Positions 34,602-45,628 of a stretch of DNA of 64,000 nt are shown here, piece by piece (position 1 is the stretch's first letter; each line of letters starts with the position of its first letter). Source of the stretch: Cichorium intybus (Eukaryota; Streptophyta; Magnoliopsida; Asterales; Asteraceae); contig CM042013.1 in the NCBI GenBank assembly GCA_023525715.1, positions 82,361,994 through 82,425,993 of the forward strand, read 5' to 3'. The position numbers and the translations under genes were made by a program. The notes under the pieces are model-generated. The model worked only from the letters and a program-made list of their open reading frames with translations, was not told the DNA's origin and did not search any database.

Positions 34602-36650
34602 AATTGTCTATAGCGAACTAAGTATATTCTTCCATGTAAGAAATACAACTATAGATATGGGGACTTGTACCTCTGCGAAAAATTTTAAACATACAAGAAT
34701 ACCTTTAGAATATAATGATATTCGTATAAAAGTATACATATACAAACAGAGTTAGTATCACAATACAAGAACCTTAGAGCTTAAGTTGAAAATTATGATT
34801 AGACTTAGTATAATATGTTATCAAATCATGGAAAGACGTAGCCTGATCAACTACGTTTAACTACGGTTTGACCGACACATAACTAAGTGTGGGCATAATG
34901 GACAACGAAGTAAAAACTCGGGAACCACACAGTAATTAGTAACCACGTTAATGTTTAACATATATACTTTGATAAGTATTAGTATTATTAAGAGCCACTA
35001 TTGACAATCCCAAGTCGACACTAGTATCAACATTATCGCAATACCTCTTTATCGTCTGCGTACATGAGTTACAACTAAGGAAAAAGGTTCTGATGCTGGC
35101 AAGGGCGGCAACAGGAGCTACACGTTAAGGGACAGTTGAGTCGCCATGAGTAGTCACGACTTGAAAACCATTGGTGAGTATTCCCGATATGACTCACAAG
35201 GAGACACATAAGTTTAAATCATAGTTGACCGATACATAAGACCTTCCTTTTGCGCTACAATTTTTAGCCTTAGGATCATTTCTATCTTGAGCTTAAGACT
35301 TAAGCTAGGATATCTCTTGATTCTAAACCTTCTCTTGGGGATGCATACCCGACCATCTTTACTTCGTGTATCGTAATTCAATTCACAAAACCGCGTCCCC
35401 TTATGTCAAAATCTCTACGTTTTAGTTTGAGGTCCTCAGAAACACGAGTGATATTCTCAAGTGTACCATCATCTTACACTTTCCAGATTATTCACATGTT
35501 TTTGGAACAATATCCGACCTTACGCTTTTCATTCCCGGTTCAACTTCGCACTTCGTCGACACACGAAAATTTCCTATAACTCCGACCTCCCCTTCGACCC
35601 ATATCGTTCCATTTATCCATTGAGTCCTTCTGACATTGCTGGTATCCTTATTGTTATCAAGGATTACATCCTCTTACGCCACACGTCAAACCTATAACAT
35701 AACCGTTGACTCTATAGAAGGTACGAAACTACATTCACACCATGAAACATTGTATAAACAATTTGACGTGTCCTCTATTTTGAGGAGAGAAAGTTTTAGA
35801 TGTATAATTCTCTATCCTCCAAAGGATTGTTTTCCTAGAATCACTAAATTGAGAATGTGCCCATTTTCAATGATCAATACTTTCACACCTTTCTTTAAGG
35901 TAGCATTATACCTTACGATTTCCAATGAGTTCCTAACTCCTAAACTCATATTTTTCCAAATCCTTGCTTCTTGCAATTGGATTGACTTAAACAGTCGGAT
36001 AATTTATCGAAATAATAACCAAAATAGTTCTATATGAGTTCCCTCATTGACCATTTATCCTAATGAACTTCTCCATCGTCTTACTACTTCGTTTGGTTAT
36101 CACAAGGGTACCTTCATTTACTTGGAGTTACGACGCAATTTGATAATAGTAAAGTTGCTTATCATTCTAAACTCGTCTGACATCACCTAGGTCATGTGGT
36201 TTATTCCATCATGAACTTTCACCGCCTTCACTAGTAACAATGACCCCCCCTAAACATATTCTTCGAATATGGTTATGTTGTGGTAAGAGTACCCACAATA
36301 GTAATCGTAACTCCAGAAATCCTTGATCATTTCATAAACTGTTTTGTAGACGACACTTTGAATGGTCCTTACGACTGGAGGCACACCAAAACTTCGTTTC
36401 CTATCCGTAGTGCGTACCTTTAGGAAAAATTACCGAATAAGGAAACCCTCTTCATGTGTATGAGTACCATTAAAGTTGTATACAGTAGGATATTGAATAG
36501 TCTGAGAATACCTTATTTGGCCTTATTGCATGTTCCTTGTTTGGTTGTTGCCTTAGGGTAGGATCTATTATTCGAATGCCTATTTAACTCTACACTGTAT
36601 ATGACTATGTAAATGCGAAACAACTCGTCAGCATTGGAGGAAATTCCATC
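34602..36650 (+). other. Gypsy-3 region where gag and protease would lie; not recognisable
   Basis: Two kilobases between PBS and RT, about the size of gag plus protease, but I recognise no zinc knuckle, no protease DTG/DSG and no long frame. Only the last bases before RT (FIAHVMD, near 36685-36705) resemble the protease-RT boundary of Ty3 elements. It is either very decayed or replaced by other sequence. Confidence 0.5.
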
Positions 36651-36679
36651 ATAGTATAGTAGTAGGATGGGATTCCTAT

Positions 36680-37570
36680 GCTTTCATAGCCCACGTCATG
36701 GATAGCAGAAGGAAATGAAGGAAATCGCAGACATACCAGAAGTCTGTGACTATCCTGATGTGTTTCCAGAAGATCTTCCAGGGATACCACGACCACGACA
36801 AGTCGAGTCCAGAATTGACTTGATCCCGAGAGCAACCCTAGCAGCAAAGTCTCCATACTGACTAGCCCCAGTAGAGATGCAGGAGCTATCTATTCAACTA
36901 CACGAACTACTAGTAAAAGGATTCATCAGACCGAGTTTCTCACCTTGGGGAGCACCGATTTCATTCATGGAAAAGAAGGATGGATCCTTTAGAATGTGTA
37001 TTGACTATAGAGAATTGAACAAGTTGACTGTCAAGTACATATACCCACTTCCAAGAATTAATGACCTGTTCGATCAGTTACATGGATTCTGTTACTTTTC
37101 AAAAATCGATTTGAGGTCTGGGTATCATCAACTTAGAGTTCAAGAAGATGACATTCCGAAGACAGCATTCAGAACACGTTATGGTCATTACGAATTCGTC
37201 GTGATGCCATGCAGTATTCATGGATCTTATGAACCGAGTATGTAGACCGTTCTTAGACAAATTTGTGATTGTACTTATCGATGATATATTGGTATATTCA
37301 CGAAGCGAAGAAGAACACGGTCAACAGGTGCGTTTAATCTTGGAACTACTCAGAAAAGAGGAATTGTATGCCAAAATTCTCAAAATACGAATTCTGGGTA
37401 CGAAAAGTAGACTTCTTGGGCCATGTGGTTAGCCAAGAAGGGATTCATGTCGATCCATCCAAGATCAAAGCAATAGAAAACTGGGAGACACCAAGAACCC
37501 CGACTGAGATACGTCAAATTTTTTTTGGGTCTTGCTGGTTGCTACCGAAGATTCATCGAGAACTTCTCCA
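36680..37570 (+). pseudogene. Gypsy-3 reverse transcriptase, broken
   Basis: The Ty3 RT signature is clear: YPDVFPEDLPG (about 36752), KGFIRPSFSPWGAPI (about 36916), DYRELNKLTVK (about 37000), KIDLRSGYHQL (about 37105) and LIDDILVYS, holding the catalytic aspartates (about 37275). A TGA at 36859-36861 interrupts the frame. A small deletion near 37210 removes the segment that normally follows VVMP and shifts the frame; another shift lies near 37400 (FLGHVVSQEGIHVDPSKI). Confidence 0.88.
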
Positions 37571-38348
37571 AGATAGTGAAACCTCTCACAGCATTGACAT
37601 AGAAAGGTGTCAGTTTCGAATGGGAAGACAAACAAGAGGTTACCTTTTAGACACTAAAGCAAATGCTATGCCGTACGCCAATCCTATCTCTTCCAGAAGG
37701 CATGGAAGATTTTGTTGTGTATTATAACGCATCAAAACAAGGTTTGGGATGCGTGCTCATACAAAGAGAGGAAGTCATTGCTTATGCTTCTAGACAACTC
37801 AAGTCTCACGAGGTCAACTACATCACTCACGACCTCGAGTTGGGAGCCGTGGTATTCGCGCCAAAGATATGGAGACTGATAAGATGGAAAAGCTATCAAG
37901 GATTTACCTTAAGGAGATTGTAAAATTACATGGTGTGCCAATATCCATCACCTCGTATATAGACAGCCAATTCACTTCGCGCTTTTGGCAATCACTACAA
38001 GAGGCCTCTGGAACCAGACTCAATATGAGTATAGCTTACCATCCATAGACAGATGGTCAAAGTGAACGAATCATTCAAACACTGGAATACATGCTTCGTG
38101 CCTGTGTAATAGACTTTGGCAAAGCATGGGACGTTCACTTGCCACTGATTGAATTCTCTTACAACAACAGTTACCACACTAGCATCAAGGCCGCCCCATT
38201 CGAAGCATTGTACGGGCGTAAGTGCAGATCACCCTTGTGTTGGGCCGAAGTTGGTGACACCCAGCTAGACAAGGGTCAAGTGACAAACAGCACACTCATC
38301 GGACCAGAAATCATACGAGAAACAACAGAAAAGATCGTTCAAATCTAG
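37571..38348 (+). pseudogene. Gypsy-3 RNase H fused to integrase by internal deletion
   Basis: RNase H is readable (VVYYNASKQGLGCVL, YASRQLKSHEVNY, HDLELGAVVFAPKIWR) to about 37873. The next residues (DKMEKLSRIYLKEIVKLHGVP) belong to the integrase core. The C-terminal half of RNase H, the integrase zinc finger and the first catalytic Asp are therefore missing. The rest of the core (HP*TDGQSERIIQTLE, IEFSYNNSYHTSI, ALYGRKCRSP) follows with a stop at 38046-38048 and TAG at 38346-38348. Confidence 0.88.
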
Positions 38349-38354
38349 GAACGA

Positions 38355-38861
38355 TTGAAGGCCTCTCGTGATCGACAGAAGAGCTATGCAGACAAGAGGC
38401 GTAAACCGTTAGAATTCCAAGTGGGTGACCTTGTCATGTTGAAGGTCTCCCCTTGGAAAGGAATGATACGCTTTGGCAAGAGGGGAAAACTTAACCCAAG
38501 GTACATTGGACCTTTCAAAATCCTTGCAAGGATTGGTCCTGTGGCCTACAAACTTCAGTTACCCCAAGAATTGAGCAAGGTACACAACACTTTTCACGTA
38601 TCAAATCTCAAGAAGTGCTTATCCGATGAGACCCTGGTTATTCCTTTAGAAGAAATCGAAGTCAATGAAAACCTACATTTCATAGAGGAACCGGTAGAGA
38701 TCATGGATAGAGAAATCAAAAGAACCAAACAAAGTCGCGTTCCCATAGTAAAGGTTCGCTGGAACGCTAAGTGGGAACCCGAGTTTATTTCGGAATGCGG
38801 GGATCAAATAAAACAAAAGTACCTCCATTTATCCCCGGAGACCTCCGTAACCAATGCCTAA
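38355..38861 (+). pseudogene. Gypsy-3 integrase C-terminus with chromodomain-like end
   Basis: In phase with the integrase piece, separated by one stop. It has GDLVMLKVSPWKG and GKLNPRYIGPFKI (GPY/F-type module), then VHNTFHVSNLKKC, and ends in EEPVEIMDREIKR ... IVKVRWN, which resembles the divergent chromodomain of Tekay-type chromoviruses. Such a domain is thought to steer integration to heterochromatin. TAA follows at 38859-38861; the PPT and LTR start 30-40 bases on. Confidence 0.8.
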
Positions 38862-38887
38862 AACTAAATTTTGGGACGAAATTTCCT

Positions 38888-38902
38888 TTAACAGGGGTAT
38901 GA
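38888..38902 (+). other. Polypurine tract of Gypsy-3
   Basis: ACAGGGGTATGA abuts the 3' LTR start TGTGACAACC at 38903. The preceding TTTTGGGACGAAATTTC is a sequence often seen just before the PPT in plant Ty3 elements. Confidence 0.75.
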
Positions 38903-41900
38903 TGTGACAACCGTCAAAAATCCGTCAACATAAGTCAACAATAGTCAAGAAAAGTCAACTAGAGCGCACATTAGGTTAACATGTTGAAATATAAGTTTCA
39001 TAACCTTGGTATTATATAATTGAATATTATAAGACTACACGCACTAGTTGAAAACAGTTATCGAATAAGCACTATAAATACGTATAATAAATTACAGCAG
39101 CGTAGAAATTCGATAAACGCACAAATATTATTTTGATATAAATAATATTCATAACGCGATGTATTCGTGAATACGAACCTGTGGATATATAGAACGTCGA
39201 AAACGGAGTTCGTATGCATAAGTTACAAGTTAAATCGCTGCAAACGGTAAATGTACACAGGGTTTAGACCTAAGATACAAATCATGGTACCTTAAACATT
39301 AAATATGGGATAATAAGTCATATAGTATGAAGCGTAATATTATCTACTATTTAATTTCAAAGCCAAATGTATTTTCCGGTAAAATGTTGAAAATCGCGTA
39401 ACCGAACGAATACCGCGCTTAAACTCGTATTTCATCGTCAAACGAGTTACGACACCATCTAAATAAATGTTTAACAATGTTTTTATATATAATATTTATT
39501 TGGAACATCGTTTATTCAAAAACTCATAAAATTTTGCTGAAACGTTTTACGATTTTATAAAAATTACTTGTTTATATAAGTAGATTGCTATATTTTATAA
39601 AACCAACCCACCCTACCCCCCCCCCCCCCTACCCCCATTGGCAGCCATGTCACCCTAAGACCATCACATATCTTTTCCACAAGATACAATCTTGTATTTA
39701 TATATATTTTGTACAAGAAATCTATTATTTATATATATTTTGTACAAAATGAATCTTAAAAGGAGATTATGTAATCTTGTGATTTCCCATGCAAAGATCT
39801 CCCAACCTCTTCCACTCTCCTATAAATCTCGACCCCCATGAGGCATTTTCATCTTTGCATCATTCTCTCCAAGTCACATACACTCATACACTCAAAATTC
39901 TTCCATTTCCAAGACAATTTCCAAGTCTTTCAAAGGCTTTTCAAGAAAAATTTGGTAAGATATTCATACTCATCTAGTGAATCTAAGACTTCTAATACCA
40001 CTTTCATCTCTTTTACACACACTAACATCCACCAAAATCCATTGGATATTAGCTTTATCCAAAGGTCCTTGAGCTCCATTCTTCATCATCTTCAAGAATC
40101 TTGCAAATCCTCTTGGTAAGTCATGATCATCTAGTAGTTTTAAAGTTCTCAATACTTTCATTTACTCTTTTACACACAATTACTCACGGGAATCCTTTGG
40201 ATAATAGCTTTGTCCAAGAGTCATCCGAGTCCTAGAGCCAAACTCTTCACTCTCCCACCAAGAAACCTTAGATCCACCACTCAAGGTGAGTTCATACCCC
40301 TCATTTTCACTTTTATTCAAGTTTTAGGGGGAGAATACAAGTTTAACCATGAAAATGATATATTTTGTAAAGTTTATGATATGTTCTTGACAAATAATAT
40401 GTTATATGTTATGTTCTTGAAATATTATATGTTCATGGTTTAGTCATCTTATTATAAAGTGATTGGCACAAACAAAATGGATTATGGTAAACTATAATAC
40501 ACATTTAGTCAAAGGAAATAACCATCTAGACGTTTACACATATTTGACACCAACAAAACCTTATAGTTTATGTGGTTGACAAAATGGTCATGTGAATGAT
40601 ACTTTATATGAATATTTGACAAAGGATGCGAAAATACACTTATTAAAATGGTCTAAGTAAACAAGATGTCACTATCTTTACGTCAAAACTACTATTTAGT
40701 AAAAAGATTGTTATTACGACGTAATACTGACTTTTGGACTTATAACGTCATAATAAGTTTTGGAAATGTTATTTTATAAAGAAGTTGGTATTTAAAACGA
40801 AAAGAACTATATTTTTCGTAATGAGTACAAGAATGACCATTTAGAAAAATCACTATTATTTCTTATAAAATGATGAGGTTTAAAAAGTGTTGCCATCACT
40901 TAAATAAAGTGACTAAAATAAACTTCTTACCATGACATATTGTATGAACTTTAAAACTATCTTCGAAATGTATATATTTAGTGTTTTAGATGTAAGAAAT
41001 CGTGCATTTCAACTCATCGACATCCTTTAGATCTAAATATACCGATACGACGGGAAACATTTATATAAATTATAAAGGGTATAATTTATGGAACGAACGA
41101 CAAGAAACAGTAGACATACTAAACATGATTATATAAATTATAAAGGGTATAATTTATGGAACGAACGACAAGAAACGGTAGATATGCTAAAGATAATTAT
41201 ATAACAATATAATTATTACACACTATAATTATCATTGACATTTTGATAATTTCAAATACAAACGGATTTTCAGTACACTTATACACTATAATGATCATGG
41301 ACAAATTTGATAGTTACAAACATAAGAGATTTTCATTTCAATACAAAACGGTTTTCACTACGCTACAAATAAGGATATGACATTTGCGTTGGGTAACATT
41401 GTGAGACATCGCTTCACGGTACTAAAAAGAGTACACATTAAATCTTGGATTATAACCTTAATCATGTATGAGCGGGATAGTTGTATATAGATCTATATGG
41501 GATTGACAACCCCACCTATGGTTGTTCGCTACAACTACGACCGACGGGTCAAGGGTGACAAATGTCTTTCACTATTACGACGCCTGAAGAACGTCGTGCC
41601 AGGTCACTAGGTCATAGCAAGGTTATAATAACTCACAAATTAACAACGAACGTCCTATATTTGGGAAAATATCTTCAAATGGTTTCACTTAAGTGTGAAA
41701 CTACATGTTACGCTTTTCAAAGGCTTAAACAAGAACTTTCACTGTTTCACTACGAAACATATATCGCTATCATATTACGAGAACTTTCACTATTACACTA
41801 TGGGTTTTTCACTATAACACTATGGGTTTTCACTATTATGCTAAGAAGGTTTACACTATTTCTCTACGGGTTTTATGGAAATTAAAACCACATTTCGGAA

Positions 41901-42449
41901 CATACAAATATAAGTACTATTTTACTTATACATACGAGTTTTATGAAGTTTAAAACTACATTCCAACAAGATACAAACGAGTATAGTTTTACACTATTAC
42001 ACTACGAGCTTTTCACTATTTCACTACGAATATCTTCGCTCTTACACTACGAACATTTTCGCTATTACATTACGAACGTTTTCACTATTACACTACGAAC
42101 GTTTTCGCTATTACACTACGAGCTTTTGCAAAGAAATCACTATTTTTCTCACTACAAAAATCTTATGAACTCACCAACGTAATGTTGACACTTGCAAAAT
42201 TACTTGTATTTTCAGGTAACAATTAGTCAAGTACGACTAACCTCTGGACGGGATGCGAAGACGTCTCTTTTGATTATTTTGATATCATAATGTAACTGGT
42301 CTAAAAACATATTGTTGAATAATGTAACTTTCCAATTATAATGTATGATGGTTGTTTATCTACTTATGTTTCAATGTATGCAATGGTTGTGATACTATGA
42401 CTCGTTCCGCCCTCCGACGATTCCGCCATCGTGGTTTGGGGGTGTGACA
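38903..42449 (+). repeat. 3' LTR of Gypsy-3
   Basis: 3547 bases, TGTGACAACC to GTGTGACA. It keeps the part that the 5' LTR has lost (38938-39032). The promoter word here is TATAAATC (39821-39828) rather than TATAAATA, and the poly-C run (39606-39630) is longer. The substitutions are clearly more frequent than between the Gypsy-2 LTRs, so this is an older insertion. Confidence 0.9.
41719..42126. repeat. Degenerate array of about 20-base repeats, 3' LTR of Gypsy-3
   Basis: Copy of the TTTTCACTATTACACTACGA array described in the 5' LTR; copy number and order are nearly the same. Confidence 0.85.
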
Positions 42450-44505
42450 GCTTCTCCAAGGTCTTTCATGGCGAAACACTTCCCGAGCCAAGACTTGACA
42501 TCTTGCAAGGTCGGCACGTCGTTTCCCATGAGTAGTATGTCATCAACATACAACACCAGAAAAGTGACTATACTCCCACTAGCCTTGACATATACACAGG
42601 ACTCATCCTCGCTTCTAGAGAAACCAAACTCTTTGACTTTCTCATTGAAACAAAGATTCCAGTTACGAGAAGCTTGTTTCAATCCGTAGATCGATTTCTC
42701 AAGCTTACACACCTTATCAGGATACTTTACATCGACAAAACCCTCTGGTTGATTCATGTAAAGATCCTCAGTCAACTTTCTGTTAAGGAAAGCGGTTTTG
42801 ACATCCATCTGCCAGATTTCATAGTCGTGAAACGCAGCGATGGCTAGCATAATCCTAATGGACTTTATCTTGGCCAGAACAGAAAATGTCTCATCATAGT
42901 CAACCCCCGGCATTTGAGTGAATCCCTTCGTAACCAGTCTTGCCTTAAAGGTGTGCACCTTTCCGTCCATGTCGGTCTTCTTGTTGAAGATCCACTTGCA
43001 CCCGACTGCCTTTCGACCCGGTACATTATTAACCAAGTTCCAAACTTGATTGTCATATATGGACTTGATCTTGCTGTTCATTGCCTCAATCAATTTGGCA
43101 GACTCAAGGCCCACCACTGCTTCCTGGTAGTTAGCTGGTTCATCTAAATTTATTAGTGTCCTATCACTGACAAACGTATCTCCATCTGTAGTTATATGGA
43201 AACCATAAAACTCATGTGGCATACTAACTCTACCGGAGCGCCTAAGAGGTAAGGATACATCTGTCGGACCAACACGAACTTCTTCGTCTTGTTGGTTGCT
43301 AATTTCTCCTAAGGTTGTGTCATCTGATGACTCTTGAATTTCTTCAAGATCAATGGTACTCCCACTTTCCTCTTTGGATATGAGCTCTCTCTTTCGAAAG
43401 ACTCCTCGTCTAGCTACAAAGACCACGTCCTTGCTCGGTCTATAGAATAAGTATCCAAAGGACTGTTGGGGTATCCAATGAAGAAACACCTCTCACTTCT
43501 CTCTGCGAGTTTGTCTTGAGTCTCTCGTCTGACGAAAGCCTCGCAACCCCAGACCTTGATATGTGCTAACGAGGGAACTTTCCCAGTCCACATCTCATGA
43601 GGTGTTTTGGAAACCTTCTTAGTTAGGACAAGATTGAGGATATGGGCGGCAGTCTCTAAGGCATACTCCCAGAAGTGAATAGGAAGCGAAGCTCGACTCA
43701 TCATGGAACGAAGCATGTCTAATAGGTTTGGTTACGCCTCTCGGCAACACCGTTCAACTGTGGTATCCGAGGAGGTGATAAATGTGAAACTATTCCACAT
43801 TCCTTCAGATGGTCTAGGAACTCGATACTAAGATACTCACCGCCTCTGTCGGATCTAAGCATCTTTATCTTCCTGCCAAATTGATTCTCAACTTCGTTTT
43901 TAAACTCTTTGAACTTTTCAAAGGTGACTGACTTGTGCTTGATTAAGTAGATATACCCATATCTACTAAAATCATCAGTAAAGGTCACATAGAACCGCGT
44001 GCCATCCTTTGTGGTTGATCTGAAAGGACCACACACATATGTGTGTATGATGTCCAACAGACCTTCACCTCTTTCAAGAGACCCTTTGAAAGGTGATTTG
44101 GTCATCTTGCCCAAAAGACAAGATTCACATATATCATCCGATTTGAGGTTGAATGATTCCAACACTCCATCCCTTTGGAGTTGGGTGATGCGTTTCTTGT
44201 TAATGTGCCCAAGACGACAGTGCCACAAGCACGCCTTTTCTACACCATTAGAAGAATCAATACAATGCACACTATGTCCTAAATTGTTAACACATGTCAC
44301 AATTTCATACACACCATCACAAGGCAAAGCTGTAAAAATAAAGACACCATTTTTGAAAACAGAAATTGAACCATTATCATTATCAAAAGAAAACTGAAAG
44401 CATTGTTTGAACAATGCATGAAATGAAATTATGTTTCTAGCCATTTCTGGTGAATAGCAACAATTTATTAACTCTAAACAAACATCACTACTAAGCACTA
44501 AACTA
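42450..44505 (-). pseudogene. Host Copia: protease end, integrase and RT
   Basis: Begins (minus strand) with the tail of the protease region (SSDVCLELINC), then pre-integrase LWHCRLGHINKKR (about 44215) and integrase. The first catalytic position reads IHTYVCGPF instead of IHTDVCGPF (about 44040), so the Asp is lost; RSDRGGEY and NGVAERRN remain. A frame change occurs near 43718 and another near 43450-43480. RT has QVWNLVNNVPG and YVDDILLMG (about 42530-42555). It runs up to KDLGEA beside the GCTTC duplication. It would be the centre of the element's replication machinery. Confidence 0.88.
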
Positions 44506-45175
44506 GAATTTCACGTTCGGTTTTCTCTTGTTGAGAATTTCGTAAGGAAGTGAGTTGAAATCACTTGTTGATTGTTGAACAATTCTGAGTTAAGCATGCT
44601 GTTGCGATGACATCGGCCCAGAAATACAAAGGAAGTTTCGGAAAAGAAAGCATGGTGCGAGCACCTTCACAGAGAGAGCAATTGCATCTTTCCACCACCC
44701 CATTTTGTTGAGGAGTGTAAGGAGCAGAAAAATTATGGGAAGTTCCTTTGCTGACCAGAAAATCATCTAGTACCTGATTCTTGAATTCTGTGCCATTATC
44801 ACTTCTAATCATCTGAACTTACTTTAGGTGTAATACTTCCACTTGCTTGATGAAATTTATCATGTTTGCAGCTGCTTCGGATTTCTGTTTAAGGAAGAAG
44901 ACCCACGTGAAACGAGAAAAATCATCCACCACAACCAAAATGTATTTGTTATGAGTTACACTTTCGATTACAGATGGTCCACAAAGATCAATGTGCAACA
45001 ATTCCAAAGGTTCAATGATCTTTGTGTTAATTATTGTTGAGTGGCTTTTTCTGCTTTGTTTTTCGAGTTCGAAAGCGTCACACAGACGATCTTTATCATA
45101 ATTTAGTAGCGGTAATCCTCGCACCAGATCACCAAGTACGAGCTTGTTGATGTCTCTGAAGTTCATGTGAGACAA
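44506..45175 (-). pseudogene. Sire-2 integrase, truncated
   Basis: Pre-integrase HMNFRDINKLVLGDL (45170), then LLHIDLCGPS (about 45000), RSDNGTEFKN (about 44800) and NGVVERCNCS (about 44690), so all three acidic positions are present. TGA at 44819-44821 splits it, and frameshifts after about 44565 lead to YEILNKRKPNVKF, the last Sire-2 residues before the join at 44506. Confidence 0.85.
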
Positions 45176-45376
45176 GCGTCTGTGCCATAGCCAGCTATCG
45201 TCGTTCGCAGCTTTTGTGAGTAAGCAAATGGCAAGATTTCCTTAGATGGACTTCATGTCTAAAGAAAACATTTCACCCTTTCGTTTTGACTTCAGAACAA
45301 TCTTCTTGGTCTTCTTTTCGATCAGTTCCGAGCCATCTTCATCGAAGGATACTTTTAGCCCTGTTCCAACCACTAA

Positions 45377-45628
45377 TTACGAAACACTAATTAGATTGTG
45401 TTGAAGACTTTCCACATATGCTACTTTCCGAATTGAGAGTTCGCCATTAGTAATCATTCCAAAGACTTTAATTTCTCCAGTCGCATTATTGTCATAGCGA
45501 ATTTTTCCACCATTTCGCAGCGAACGATACTCTCTCAATTCTTCCCTTCTCCCTATCATGTGACGCGAACAGCCGCTATCAATATACCATTCCAGATCAT
45601 ACTATTCGTCACGCATAACCTGCACAAT
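45377..45628 (-). pseudogene. Sire-2 protease
   Basis: WYIDSGCSRHMIGRREEL at about 45552-45600 holds the aspartic protease active site DSG. The following FGMITNGELSIRKVAYVESLQHNLISVS is the usual C-terminal half. A stop at 45377-45379 ends the frame. Confidence 0.8.

Larger units (their letters stand above)
31097..42449 (+). mobile_element. Gypsy-3: Ty3/gypsy element with 3.5-kb LTRs and chromodomain-like C-terminus
   Basis: An 11.4-kb plus-strand element in the host Copia RT gene. It has LTRs TGTGAC...GTGTGACA, a PBS at 34590, a PPT at 38891-38902 and 5-bp duplication GCTTC. The order RT, RNase H, integrase defines Ty3/gypsy. The C-terminal HNTFHVSNLKKC and EEPVEIMDREIK...VRWN stretch resembles chromoviruses of the Tekay/Del group. 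The body is short (4.3 kb), lacks a recognisable gag and has several internal deletions, so this copy is dead. Confidence 0.88.

Noticed and set aside
34880..34910. TGTGGGCATAATGG as part of a Gypsy-3 Gag zinc knuckle
   Set aside because: Only one half of a CCHC motif, too close to the PBS for a Gag C-terminus, and no supporting frame.
36605..36856. 83-codon minus-strand frame before Gypsy-3 RT
   Set aside because: It is antisense to the protease-RT boundary, recognisable on the plus strand.
43999..44397. 132-codon plus-strand frame and others opposite the host Copia and Copia-2 pol
   Set aside because: They are antisense shadows of recognised integrase and RT coding sequence.
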